This document shows positions 20,315 through 31,828 of a stretch of DNA of 64,000 nt, piece after piece. Where the stretch lies: positions 806,001 to 870,000 of the forward strand of contig JAKULF010000004.1 in assembly GCA_022661535.1 (NCBI GenBank), given 5' to 3'. The notes beneath the pieces were generated by a model, which did no database searches, was not told the DNA's origin, and was given only the letters and a program-made list of their open reading frames with translations. The DNA comes from Eutypa lata (taxonomy: Eukaryota > Ascomycota > Sordariomycetes > Xylariales > Diatrypaceae). Within the stretch, counting starts at the first letter, position 1. Each line of letters opens with the position of its first letter. A program made the translations under genes and the position numbers.

Positions 20315-21673
20315 ATGCTGCGCTTCCTCGGATTCGGCCCTGCCGCTGACAAAAGCGCCAAGCCGGAGCCTGCACGGAGCCTCCCGGCCTCATGGTACCG
20401 GTCGCCCGAAATGTACGAGCTGGAGCGACGTGCCATTTTCTCGCGCCGGTGGATGCTCGTAACGCACTCAATGCGCTTCGCCCAGGCCGGCGACTTCCAG
20501 TCATACACATTGGCGGGATTCCCCGTGTTCCTGGTGCGGAGCCGCGAAGGTGACATCCGTGGCTTCCATAACCTGTGCCGCCACCGTGCGTACCCCGTCG
20601 TGCAAGCGAAGTGCGGTACAGCTAGTATCCTGAGCTGCAAGTACCACGGCTGGTCGTACGGCTTCAAGGGCAATCTTGCTAAGGCCCCGCGCTTCGACAC
20701 GGTCCCGGGGTTCGACAAGAGCCAGCACGGTCTGCTGCCCATCCACGTGCATGTCGACAAGACCGGCTTCGTATGGGTGAATTTACAGGCCGGTGAGCCT
20801 GACATTAAGTGGGACGACGAACTGGGCGGCCTGGATCAGCGGCCGCGACTACTGAAGTTCGATTTCGCTAACGAGTTCACCTACGATCACACCTGGGACA
20901 TGGAGCTGAACGCTAACTGGAAGGGCCTGATCGACAACTACAACGAGTGCTACCACTGCCCGACGTCACACCCGCTCATCGCCGGCGTGTCTGACCTGAC
21001 TAAGTACAAGGTCGAGCCCAACAAAGGGAGCCTCGAGCACGAGATTGTCAACAAGGAGCAGAAGGAAGACGACAACTTCCGGCGATCCATCACTTTCTTC
21101 TACCCGACTACCTCGGTCACGATAACGTAAGTTAACCCTAACCCTGACCTAACCCTAAAGCTGATGATGATCTTCGATGGACGCAGTGACAACTTCTTCT
21201 ACTTTCAGCGCATGATCCCCGTAACGGCGACGAGGAGCATCATAGAGAACGAGGTATACCGCCATAAGAACGCCACAGATGAGGAGTTCGCCAACATCAA
21301 TGCCTTCTACCGGCAAGTCCTGGATGAGGACAAACAGCTCTGTGAGGGGGCGCAACAGAACCTGAGCAGTCGAGTATACATCAACGGGGAGCTGCACCCG
21401 GAGAAAGAAAAGGTACGTTGAAGGCTGGCGGCCACCCACTTTTGTCGAGTACACTAACATTGAAAGGGCCCAATTCATTTCCAGAATATCGTACGGAGAG
21501 ACGTCATGGAGCACCGGAGGAAAGAGGAGCAGCAAGGGGGAAGGGAGATCTGGCCCGCCGAGGCCCAGGTCGTCGGGGAGATGAAGACGGCGAAGCTGGA
21601 GGAGGAAGAGGAATTTTGTGCGAGACTTGAGGCCTCGGGCTGTGCGGCCAAAAGAGAACAACTGGCGTGGTAG
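20315..21673 (+). CDS. Rieske [2Fe-2S] non-haem iron oxygenase, choline-monooxygenase-like (414 aa)
   Basis: Exons 20315-21126, 21187-21412 and 21467-21673 join in frame. Rieske domain: CRHRAYPVV at about residues 89-97, then CKYHGW after an 18-residue gap (the C-x-H and C-x2-H ligand pairs). The catalytic domain has [13 protein letters not shown] near residues 208-220, carrying the two histidines of the mononuclear iron site. The tail is charged and continues GPIHFQ and EEQ-rich helices as in fungal choline-monooxygenase-like proteins. Family members hydroxylate or N-demethylate betaines and related quaternary amines, using electrons from a separate reductase. No such reductase is encoded in the window. 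The gene starts 0.13 kb before the 3' end of hxnR and carries the cluster element in its promoter. That suggests it acts in the same pathway, although it is not in the hxn set known to me. Confidence 0.9.
21133..21158 (+). repeat. Interstitial telomere-like repeat inside an intron
   Basis: Three CCCTAA-type units with one variant (CCCTGA) lie within intron 1 of the Rieske gene (21127-21186). The fungal telomere unit is TTAGGG, seen here as its complement. Confidence 0.85.
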
Positions 21674-21804
21674 ATCATATTCCCAACAATACCTAGTCAG
21701 AATTGAACTTCCTTCACGGGCGTGTTTCCTAAGTCTTGACTGAAGACAAACAAATACTTGTGACTATAGCTAGCTAGGCATTCTCCCTCGTCATACCATC
21801 ACAC

Positions 21805-24800
21805 TTACAGAGGCTCCTCATACCTGTTAATCATCCGCTGCGGTACTAAACCCCGCAGAACAACAACACCGGAATGTATGATGCCCCAGCGCACCTTGGT
21901 CAGCTCATCGGCCATGACCCACACGAGCCCGGCGGTCGACCGCTTTCCCAAGGCCAAGAACTCGTCGCGCCGCCGCGTCCGCGCCATGCTCGCAACCAGC
22001 CCGCGCATATCAGCTTCGGGATCCCAGATGATGTCGTCGTCCTGGTCCATTTCTAACCCAATTATTCCTCGTGCGCTACTACTACTACCACTACTTTCTG
22101 AATACCCTCCTCGTCGCCGTGGCCGTGCGTGGTGCACTGCCCAGCACGTCAGCGTGGCCAGGAAAAGACACCAGGGCACGTGGAACAGGCCCATGGCCTC
22201 AGAAGAGTCCAGCAGGTCGTGGTTAATAGCTTCGAGCAGGAGCCGCGCCGCGTGCCAAGCTGCGGTCCCCGCAGGGGCCGGGTCCAGGTCTCTTCCATCA
22301 TCTTCTTGTTCTTGACATGAACTACCTCCATCACGAGTATTGTTATTATTATTACTAGGGTTATCGTGGTTATGATCACTGTCCTTATTACCAGACCATA
22401 AGTCGGCAGCCCAGCGTCTGATGACCTGGCTTGACCGCAGGTAGTCCCGCTGCTGGACGGGTCGGCCCAGGATGTGGCGGGCCCCGGCGTAGATCTGCAC
22501 GTCGAGGAACTCCATGTGGAGAAGGGCCTGGGCCGCGTGGTATACGGTGCTGTAGGCCGCGGCGAAGGCGTCCATTTCCCTTCGCTGCGCTGCCAGGTCC
22601 TCCTTCTCCTCCTCTTCTCCCATATTCCCATCCTCTGGCAAAACAGCTTCCCGGGAGCGAACGTGTGCGTCAAAGTCGGTCTTCCAGACATCATAGGCAG
22701 CGCTGATGACCCGGCGCCATCTCCCTCCCGTTGCTGATGGGCCCGCGACGCCGAGGGCCGTCTGCTCGCGCCGCTGCATGTCCCAAGCCACTGACATTAG
22801 CCCGTGGAGCAGCAGAACGCGAGACAGGCCCGTCAGCCGTGCCGGCCGGGGAACCTGCGGTGTCAGGTACGACTTGAGGGCCGCGAGGAACGGGATGCTA
22901 CTATCGTCGTCGCTGTCTGTTATTGGTGGTGGCGATGGTAGTGATTCTCCGCCGCCACTACCTCTCGTCACCACTGCTGCTGCTGCTGCTTCCGCTGTTC
23001 GCCGCCATCTCCTGGCCCACGATGCCGCGTTGGGCGCTTCCCAAGTGCTCTGGCTACAGGGCAGGGCGACGCGCAGCTCAAAGGCCGACATGCAGAGGCT
23101 CTGGCAGAAGAGCACAGCGTGCTGTGTGTCGCACATGAAGCAGATGAGGGCGAGCCTCTTCTTCTGCTCAGCCTGCGCCCAGCGCCGCCACGACTTCTCC
23201 TCTTCCTCTTTCTGCTGCTGCTGCTCATCGACACCCCTTTTCGATAGGGGGGGAGGACCTTCTGGTCGCACCGACTGGCAGTCCGACCTCCGGATCAGGT
23301 TGATCAGCAGACCGTGGAACAGGTGGCTCATGTCATGCTGGGTCTGGCCGGCGCGTGACTTGCCGAAGCACTCGACCAGCAGGATGGTCTGCAGGGTCCA
23401 GAGTTCCGGGCGCGCCGAGAACCCCGCGTGCGCGAAGATGCTGGGCCGAATGACGTCGTGGACGCAGACGGCGAGCTGGTGTGCTTCCTTCGACAGGTAG
23501 GTGGCGCCTAGCAGCAGCGCCGAGAGCAGGAGCAGGGGCTCGACGGTCCGCAGGTCGAAGGTGGGGAGGTGGAGCAGGGGGTATGCCGTGTTGAACTGAG
23601 TGAAGTAGAGCTCGAGATAGGTGTTGAGGGAGGTGAGTGACAGGAGCGGGTGTTCCCGGACCGGACAGGACGATCCGGGGACCTGCGGATTGGCCATCTC
23701 AATGACGTTGATGAGGCGTTCGCGTATCTCTTGGTCTATCTGAGGGATCCGAGTGGACCGATCGAGCATTGATAGCGGCCTCTCCCGCTCAGGGGTTAGA
23801 GGCGGCCGAGGCCCGGGGGTTGTCGTGGTAGCAGCAGGAGCATAGCCCTGCGACCCCCTCGTCCGGGTCTGTGGACTCACTCGGTGAGCCACTGCTTCGA
23901 AGCCGTGTCGAACCCTGCTGCCGGAGGACGGGGTCATGGATTGCAGTGGAGATGACGATGGTTCGCTTGTTTGGGATCCGAACGTGCTGCTGTTACCCTC
24001 TTCAAATGTCTGCTGACACTGCTGCTGTACCCACAGGTCTGCAACGCTGTCCAGTGATTCAGGGGGAGTGGGAGCCGTGATGAAGGGTCCTGGATCGCAC
24101 ACGCCTTGACCGTATATATCTGTCGGCAGGGTCGACGTCTCTTGCACCGCGCCCGTACGTATCAAAGTGTCGTCTAGATTGTTGTTGAATAACCAGTTGT
24201 AATCAAGTGCCGTAGTATACGGCATATTAAACGAGCTCGCTGTATCTGGTTGGAATATCTGATCATATTCGAGAGCGGCGAAGTTGTGAAAACTGCTGTT
24301 ATCCGCTGCCCAAGGTTGTTGCTGCTGGGAGTCTCTTGCTGTGTATGCGTCCTCAGGTTCATCAGAGATGGCTGGCACTCCAGAAAAGCGGTCAATTCCT
24401 ACTGAAATATGTTGTTGTGGTTGCGGAATGGCTTGTTCCCCTTCAACCCGAGCTCCTTGACGAGTTTGGGTCGGGGAAGTTCCTGGCTGCTGCTGCTGTT
24501 GAGAAGAAGAAGCCCTCTCACGGCTAGGCGCCGCTGCCAGTGGGGCGTAAGGCCGAGTTTCAACGATGGCGCCGTCGATAGTCTTCCAAGACCGTTTCCG
24601 AGTGTTTAGAGCACCGACGCCGCCGGTTCGATTCGCCTCTAGATCCCTCTGGCGATGGCGGTTCACGTGCCGGCCTGTCAACTTATCATCAGCTTACGTA
24701 GGGTCATGACCGATACAAAGATTATAGACAGACATACGCAAAAGGTCTGGACGCTTGAAGTGGGCCCGGCACTCCTGGCATGTGTAATCACCCGACGTGT

Positions 24801-24924
24801 GGTTCAAGGCATGGCGGTGCATGTGCTCGGCCCGGGTGAAGCGTTTATTGCATCCGGGGTAGGAGCAGGGAAACCGCTTCTCTGTGACATGGTCTGTGTC
24901 CATTGTGCTAGTAGTGGTCGTCAT
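21805..24924 (-). CDS. hxnR: C2H2 zinc-finger / Fungal_trans transcription factor, HxnR-like (1018 aa)
   Basis: Exon 1 is 24924-24738 and exon 2 is 24674-21805; the 63-nt intron interrupts the second finger. Two fingers lie near residues 19-71: C-x4-C with FTRAEHMHRH, and C-x2-C with KRPDLLRRHVNRH. A long low-complexity region follows (poly-Gln, Ser/Thr/Pro, acidic patches with FNMPYTTALDYNWLF), which probably activates transcription. From about residue 375 comes the Fungal_trans middle-homology domain (TYLELYFTQFNTAYPLLHLP). The last third has loops of Gly, Ser and Asn repeats. This architecture matches HxnR, the inducer-responsive activator of the A. nidulans nicotinate regulon. The gene lies inside the matching gene set and diverges from hxnX. 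It is longer than I would expect for the Aspergillus protein, mostly through simple-sequence insertions. Finger helix RAEHMHR is of a type that contacts GGG, which fits the G-rich cluster element. Confidence 0.85.
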
Positions 24925-25086
24925 ACCTGATAATCACTGGTTAATTCTAAGCGTGTCTGAAGCCTGAAAGAATGGGATGGACAACATCGAGGGTGGAGGG
25001 GGAATGGGGGTAAATCACAGAGCTTGCCCCAGTGATCCTCGCCGGGATATCTCCGATAAACCCCACCCTTCCGCACTTTCAGGGGT

Positions 25087-25097
25087 CAAGAGTGGGG
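25087..25097 (-). promoter_or_regulatory. Cluster element, exact copy
   Basis: Reads CAAGAGTGGGG on the plus strand, the exact complement of CCCCACTCTTG. It lies 163 bases upstream of the hxnR ATG and about 600 upstream of hxnX. Confidence 0.6.
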
Positions 25098-25149
25098 TGA
25101 GAGGTTCCACTTAGTGTTAAGCCGGTGCCGTGTCGATCCATCGGAACAT

Positions 25150-25168
25150 GATAAGAGATCTCTTTATC
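25150..25168. promoter_or_regulatory. Inverted pair of GATA sites
   Basis: GATAAGAGATCTCTTTATC: GATAAG facing the complement of GATAAA around an AGATCT centre, palindromic but for one extra T. GATAAG is the core of the fungal nitrogen regulator AreA. Binding is inference. Confidence 0.45.
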
Positions 25169-25695
25169 TGGCCCAGCGCCGGGACAGCAAGCAGATAGGA
25201 CCAGTCTGGTAATTAAACCGCTTTATAACGAAGATAGTATCTCATGAACTGTTTATATAGGATATCCTTTTATAATGTACATAAACCGTTATATCAAGAT
25301 TGCAGCGAACTTAGGGCGTTAACCGTTGTGCCGACTACGTCGGCTTATATATGGTTTATATCGCCGATATATGTTGTGAGACATGCGAACCAGTAGATGA
25401 AAAGGGTGGTGCCAGGACGAATGTGACGTATTCGGCCGGATATTATGCGCCATACCACCTGGCATAAGTGGGCTGCTACATAACACAGTTGAGCCTGTTC
25501 AATTGCTTATATAGGGGTGTCAATTTACTATTCAAGTTGAACACATTTATAATGATCACAGGGGCGGGTTTCTAGTTATTCATTATATCAAGGTCCACAT
25601 CTACTCAGGTATATTGGGGACGCATTAGGCGATCGGTTAGGCGTCTTGAGAATCTCGAGTAGGCGGTCTTAGCTCTACACCCTTCGCCTCTTCAC

Positions 25696-27200
25696 ATGGC
25701 CTCACCAAGCTATACCGAGTTCTCCCGCCAGGGCCAAGAGAAGATGGAACGGGATGACCAGAACAAGTTGAATGTGAGTCTCCTGTCCTCCTTCCCGCAG
25801 CTTTGTTCTCTGACAATTAGTAGGTCATCATCGTGGGTGCCGGTCTGGGCGGTCTCGGCGCCGCGATCGCTATTCTTCTGGCGGGGCATAATGTGACCAT
25901 CCTCGAAGCCGCGCGCGAGATTGGCGAGGTTGGTGCCGGCATCCAGGTCCTCCCCAATGCCGCTAAGGTCCTCTTCTCCTGGGGGGTGGAGGAGCAGCTC
26001 AACCGCCACGCCACAAGGCCGCGTCAGTGCAACTTCCTCGGCTGGAAGGGCAACCATCTGTCCAAGATGGACTACCACGGCTATGCGCGTGCCGCCGGTG
26101 CCCCTTTTCTCGATTTCCACCGCGCCAACCTGCATAGCTGTCTGCTGGACCGGGCCGTCGAACTGGGCGGCAACATTATGACCAATGCCCAAGTGCAGAA
26201 CTTCGCTATATCCGAAGACGACACCACGGCTAGCGTCCTGCTTGCTGATGGGCGCGTGCTCGTCGCTGACCTCATCGTCGGCGCCGACGGCATTAACTCG
26301 ACCTTGCGCGAGGTCTTCCTGGGAAGACAAGACCCGCCACAGCCGACGGGAGACTTAGCTTACCGCCTCCTCCTTAACACGACGGATATGCTTGATGACC
26401 CAGAGCTGCGCCCCATGGTGGAGAGCCCCCAAGTGAACTACTGGGTCGGCCCGGGCGCTCACGCCGTGAGCTACGTGCTCAGGGGCGGCGAGTTTTTCAA
26501 CGTGGTCCTGCTCGTCCCCGACGACCTGCCGCCTGACGTGGCCGCAAACACAGCTGCAGGTGACGTGGCTGAGATGCGCGCGCATTTCGCGGGATGGGAC
26601 CCGCGCCTCCGCAAGCTGGCGTTGCTGGGAAGCGGCGAGAAATCAACAATCCTCAAGTGGCGGCTGTGCATCCGGCCGGGACTGGACCCCACCTGGTCGC
26701 ACCCATCGGGCGCCTTCACAATGCTGGGCGATGCCGTTCACGCTACGCTTCCGTACCTAGCCAGCGGGGCGGGCATGTCGCTGGAGGACGGCGGCGTCCT
26801 GGGCCTCTGCCTCGGGAGGCTGGCCGACAAGTCGCCCACATCGAAGCAACGTGCACTGAGAGCGTACGAGGCGTGCCGGCGGGAGAGGACGGAGAAGGTT
26901 GTCGAGAGGGGAACGTACAACCAGTGGATATACCACCTTCCCGACGGACCGGAGCAGGAGGACCGCGACAGGCGGTTTCGCGCCTTCGGGGAGTCGGATC
27001 AGCGGTGGTTGGCCGAAGGGTCTCCCGTGCTCCCCGAGTCGCAGGAGACGGGTGATGATCCCTTTCCGTGGCGCTATCACGGCGTCGCTCGGTGGCTGCT
27101 GACATATGACATGTGGAAGGATGTCGAGGCAAGGTGGTCGCAGTACGCTCTGCCGCTGCCGGTTTCTGATCATCCCCATCCGACGAGGCCGAATCTTTAA
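25696..27200 (+). CDS. hxnX: FAD monooxygenase, HxnX-like (6-hydroxynicotinate hydroxylase type), 484 aa
   Basis: Exons 25696-25773 and 25824-27200. Class A flavoprotein monooxygenase of the salicylate-hydroxylase type. Seen: dinucleotide fold VIIVGAGLGGLGAAIAILLAG at the second exon start (about residues 27-47), GAGIQVLPNAAKVL, the DG motif LIVGADGINSTLRE (about 178-191), and the second flavin motif GDAVHATLPYLASGAGMSLEDG (about 340-361). No membrane segment. By homology and context it is HxnX, which hydroxylates 6-hydroxynicotinate to 2,5-dihydroxypyridine. In bacteria the analogous step is made by NicC. It diverges from hxnR and probably shares its promoter. Confidence 0.85.
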
Positions 27201-27649
27201 TTATTTACGTGGTATTATTAAACATATGTATCAAAAACAAGAAGTTTTATTTGCCACTGCGAAATTTGTGATTAGCTTTACTAAGTTCCGTTTCAACAAG
27301 GTCTGACCATAAGCATGGTAGCCGTGCAAGTAGCCGTAGTTAGTCACCGTAGCTTGAGATAGCCTGGGTATCCCATCGCTCTCTTGTGTACTTTCGTATG
27401 TAAGTGCTACATACATCTATATGTGTTTGACGACCGTTATTATTCAGGTAGTGTCGGTCTACGTCAGTGTTTGGGTCACTCCCTATTCGCTGTCTATATT
27501 TTTCAATGAGATGTTTGCGGGCCTCTGGTGCGACACGCAAAGTACTTTAAGCTGAACTATTATTCTAATACATCAATTGACTGTCTGGTGTCTGCACCTA
27601 GATCCTTGAGATAACCCATCTCTAAGGAAATATTCGGTACCATCGCTCA
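27201..27649. other. Intergenic between convergent hxnX and hxnT
   Basis: No gene recognised. Confidence 0.4.
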
Positions 27650-29103
27650 TTACGCCCCATTTTCTACAGCCTTTAGCTGGTCATAGAAGGGGTAGTCGTT
27701 GTACCCCTTTTCTGGTGGCTCCGCACCGTAGAAGGTTGAGCGGTCATATTGGTTGAGAGGCCACCCGTTCTTCAAGCGCTCCACGAGATCGGGGTTGGCG
27801 ATGAAGAACCGTCCAAACACAATCAGATCCGCTTCGCTCTTCAACTTCGGTACGGCGTTGTCTCGCTGGTAATTTCCACAGGCGAGGAAGTGGATGCCAG
27901 CCGGCTTCAAGATGTTGCGGAAGGGTACCAGTGAGTTCTTCTGTGTCTTGGCCGCTGGGGTCGATGTATACTCCGCCAGGGCTGCCAATTTCTGATCCTC
28001 GTCAAGAACCTCGTCGAAGCGTGGCTCGACCCTGCGTACATAATCAGATTCTACACGTCTCATCAAAAAGGGGGAACTAACATGTGTACGTAGATTGGGC
28101 GCTCGGTCGAAGGGAGGTTAGCGAGTCTGTCGCACAGGTAGGCCCAATGCCTGTTCGGATCGCTGTCCTTGGTATCCTGAAAGAAGTTGTACGGGGACAG
28201 ACGGAGCCCAACCCGCTCGTGTCCAATGGCATCACTGACGGCCTTGACAACCTCGAGCAAGAATCGACACCGGTTGTCGACTGAGCCACCATAGTCATCC
28301 GAACGAGTGTTGATATTGTCATGGAGAAACTGCTCCAAGAGGTATCCATTTGCTCCTTTTTAAATAAGTCAGAGTTTGTCATAAATTTCAACTGAACTCC
28401 GAAAAAGAGAAAGAGAAAGAGAAAAAGGACAAGGGGATGAGGCGAAAAGACATACCATGGATCTCCACGCCGTCAAAACCGGCAACATCCACCGCCCTCT
28501 TGGATGCAGCTGCCCACTCATCAGTCAACTCGTGGATCTCAGGGACCGTCATGGGACGGGGCGGGTTTTCTGCACAGTCGGTCCCGTCCAGGTACTTCCC
28601 AGTCATCGGCTTTTCGGTTGATGAAATGGGCTGCTTGCCGCCTCGCATGCCTACAGACGATGCCCTACCCGTATACCACAGCTGGCAGAAGATGTAGCCG
28701 CCCTTGGCGTGGACAGCGTCGGTCACCTTGCGCCAGCCCTGGAGCTGGCTGTCGGTGAAAACACCCGGCACACCAGGGTACGCGCTAGCATCGAGGCAGA
28801 TGTCGGTGGCCTCGGATATCTGCAAGCCACCAGCGCTTGCCCGGTCCCCGTAGTACTTTATTACCGGGGGCCCGGGCACGTGAATACCTCGGGACTCAAA
28901 GTCACAGCGCATGCGAGTGTTTGGTGCCTATATATACACGTCGTCTCAGTCATGACCGAGCGAGTAATCGGTTCGCCTAGTGCACTTACCTGTACGACTC
29001 GATGCAGAAGATTCAGGTTTCCCAACTTGAAGCCGCTGAACAAGGGCGTCTCTTTGAGAGCGGCGAGCGCCGTCGACGTTGTTGTTGTGGTGGCTGCCGG
29101 CAT
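27650..29103 (-). CDS. hxnT: NADH:flavin oxidoreductase, old yellow enzyme family, HxnT-like (413 aa)
   Basis: Exons (minus) 29103-28990, 28927-28456, 28355-28082, 28031-27650. TIM-barrel flavin enzyme. Seen: TPLFSGFKLGNLNLLHRVV at the N-terminus, CQLWYTGRAS, and the active-site stretch GVEIHGANGYLLEQFLHD with the His/Asn pair plus Tyr of the family. Then NTRSDDYGGSVDNR and, near the C-terminus, a phosphate-binding VFGRFFIANPDLVERL. The intron at 28455-28356 has a long AG-rich tract (28402-28430) near its donor. Family members reduce activated C=C bonds with NAD(P)H. In the hxn pathway HxnT is the ring-reducing enzyme. The model depends on hand-chosen splice sites, all supported by the continuity of conserved blocks. 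Confidence 0.85.
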
Positions 29104-29912
29104 GGTCGAGGACTTGGGGGGTGGTGGGGGCGGAAGAAACTGATCTTGATGACTAGGAAAGGCTAAGCTCAGTCGAGATTATCTATGCTATTCTATTCGA
29201 GACACGGTTCTGAAGGTAGGTAGATGTTCTTGTAACATGCGATCTTATCTACCTGAAATACCGAAAGCAATAGAGCCAAGGTGCTGTAGACCATCGTCTA
29301 CCCCTGACCGAGTCCCACCTTTGCGCGCCCATATATACGTCGTTCCAACTCCCGTGGGTGGGAGCATGCCGTGTGGCTATCATCCCCACCCCTAGCTTGT
29401 GGTTTGGTCGTAAGTGGGGGTTGCCCTATCGTGGGAGGCATTTCATCATCAGCCTTGGACTGTTAACCCACATGGCCACCCCCAGTCTTGGCTAGCCAGG
29501 GGCAAACCTCCTAGCATGCACTAGCTCCATCTCTGGGATGTGTCGATCGCTCCTTAATCTATGATATTGGTACCCCCAAGTTATTCGATCGAATAAGCAG
29601 CCCCCGCCTAGACAAATTTAGCCAGTCGTCAGGCTCTTCCGGGAAAGGCAAATCTGTGAGGGTATTGGTTTCGACTTTTTATACATAGTCGTAGAATTCA
29701 GAGGGTGAAGCAGTGAAGATAGAATCCCTTACATTTCTAAAGCATAATATTAGGGGCTTTTAGCGCAAACCTTTCTCTACAGCTAAGTGTAAGTCTATAG
29801 CGCCTCATATCCCATCTCAAAAGACCACCAAAGTAAGCTTATAACTCGGAAGGGTTTATTGATCATTATCTTGTCCGACTTTCACGTCACTCTGTCTCTT
29901 GATGTGAGCCTC
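29104..29912. promoter_or_regulatory. hxnT promoter region
   Basis: No gene. Element-like CCCCAGTCTTG at 29480-29490 (one mismatch), plus CCCCACCCCTA near 29384. Confidence 0.45.
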
Positions 29913-31828
29913 TCAAATAGATGCATGGCCTCGTGTTTCGTAAGGTAGGGCTAAGCAGAAGATACCGACGACTATCCACAGCCCGGCACTTGCATAAATA
30001 GGCACCGTCGTGTATCCTCCGTAAGTTGAGATTAACGAGGCCACTAGACCGCCGATCCTGAGAAGCGTAGATGCCATGCCGGTCCCCGTACCCCGCACTG
30101 GTCCAGGAAACGACTCGGGCGTGAAGGCATACATGATGGCATACTCTGTTTTGTTGCGCCTCGTTAGTCCAAAGTCGCGTACAAGACACGATATACACAT
30201 TATTGATGCTGGGGATCTACATACCAAAATTGCCTAGAATAGCGGTCGCACATTGAAACCCAATATCGGCCGCTCCAGTTTCCACCGTGGTGTAAGCGAA
30301 CAGAAACACCCCGGTAAGAATCGCCGAGGCGGCCATCATCCATCGACGACCGAAGCGCGTCTCTACGGCGAACCCGGCCGCGATGGGTCCCAGGACCCCT
30401 ACGACGGACACAATGCAGTAGACCATATATGTGTAGTTTGAGGACGATGTCGCCGAGTAGGATGACTTAGTCTCGAGGTATGACGTGATGAAGGCGAAGT
30501 ATAGCGGGTAAGCGATTCCGACAGTGAGCCAAATCAAGAAAGTGACGCTGCTATGCTGTGCCATCTTCCGGCCCGCGAAAAGCTTCTGATAGCTGTTCGT
30601 ATTGTAGTCCCTGAAGCTCTCGCGTAATATTTCTATGTATGACATGAGACGAGGGCTCCTCTCCGCTATGGTAGCTGCAGGAGCATTGATGTTCTCGGCT
30701 GGCTGGACAGCCAGGTGGCCTACCTGTTGCTGTTGGTCGATATACTGGAGCATTTCTAGGGTCAAAGTCTCGGGCCTGCCGTTATAGCGACATATGTAGT
30801 TGACCGCCTCCACGGCATCAGCATCCCGGCCCTTGGAAAGCAGGTAGGCGGGCGATTCGGGGATCTTGAAACAGAAAACGCGGATCAGGCCAAAGGCCAA
30901 GGCGATGCCACCGAGTGTGATCATGAGGTAACGCCTAACCGAGAAGTCATATTCAGTAAGCATACACAAGTCATCCTTCTCGTTCTTCTCGCGCGGAATT
31001 GGGGATGTGCAAATACTCACCATCCCATGTTGTCCTGAATAGAACAAGGCGCGTCATTGGCAGAACAAGAATAGTTGGTAGCCAGAAAAGCCCACGACAG
31101 GAGAGACACGACGAGCTGTCCGAGGCTCCACCAAGCAGACATGCTCACCAATAACCACTGATGGGTCTGCGGTACAAATTCTAGGAATATACAGCTATCG
31201 ACCGGGACGTTGCCGCCGGCTGCGGTGCCGATGCAGGCCCAGATCGAGCAAAAACCGACGAAATTCTGGGTCCCAGCCACAGCGCACCCGAAGATGCCGC
31301 CGATGAAGAGTGTGGCGTTGAAGGCGGGCTTGCGGCCGATAAGGTCGGCGGAGGTGCCCCAGAACGAGGCACCAAGGATCAACCCGACATAGTAGGCGAC
31401 GGAGCTGAAGCTGAGATATGATATGTCGGTAAATTCATTCGCAACGGCCGGGCGGATGGCTGTGATCCCCTGAGACCAGAAATTGTCCACCAGCCAGCCG
31501 AAGCCACTGACGACGAAAAGCATGCACTGGAATCTAGTGCCAGCGACAATGCAAAGTCAGCTATACCCTGATGATGTATAAAGTAACTAAGACTATTTAC
31601 TACTCACTTCCCCATGCCCAGCTCTGCAATATGACGTGCCACGAGCTCCGACTTGAGTCGGTACGTGTCGCTGACGGCACCTGCGTAAAATTCGTGGACT
31701 GCCTCGTCGCCCAGAATCTTGGTCTCGCCCTCCTTCAGGGCCGAGGCGGCAAGGCTCGGTGTTTTCTCTAGATCCATGCCGGGTGCCTTCTGGATGGCAT
31801 CACCGTTTTTACTCTGGCACGACGACAT
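29913..31828 (-). CDS. hxnZ: MFS transporter, sugar/phosphate-porter type, HxnZ-like (558 aa)
   Basis: Exons (minus) 31828-31608, 31533-31021, 30934-30225, 30145-29913. Twelve hydrophobic segments. Seen: GMGKFQCMLFVVSGFGWLVDN before TM1, the loop-2/3 signature GTSADLIGRKPAF, FLEFVPQTHQWLL, IPESPAYLLSKGRDADAV in the central loop, ETRFGRRWMM, and YTPES-like FTPESFPGPVRGTG. These are features of the sugar porter/SV2-like branch. It lies between hxnT and hxnV, both minus, with its own promoter. I assign it to HxnZ because it is the second, non-Dal5-type transporter of the set; which of HxnZ and HxnP corresponds to which subfamily in Aspergillus is from memory. Substrate probably nicotinate or a pathway intermediate. 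Start at 31828 (MSSCQSK) preferred to 31876. Confidence 0.78.

Larger units (their letters stand above)
24925..25695. promoter_or_regulatory. Divergent promoter between hxnR and hxnX
   Basis: No gene. Holds one exact element (25087), one variant CCCCACCCTTC at 25061-25071, and a near-palindromic GATA pair at 25150-25168. Confidence 0.6.

Noticed and set aside
20185..20805. A 206-codon minus-strand frame
   Set aside because: Antisense to the Rieske domain and without recognisable motifs.
22706..23500. A 264-codon plus-strand frame
   Set aside because: It lies antisense within the Fungal_trans region of hxnR; composition follows the complementary strand and no family is recognisable.
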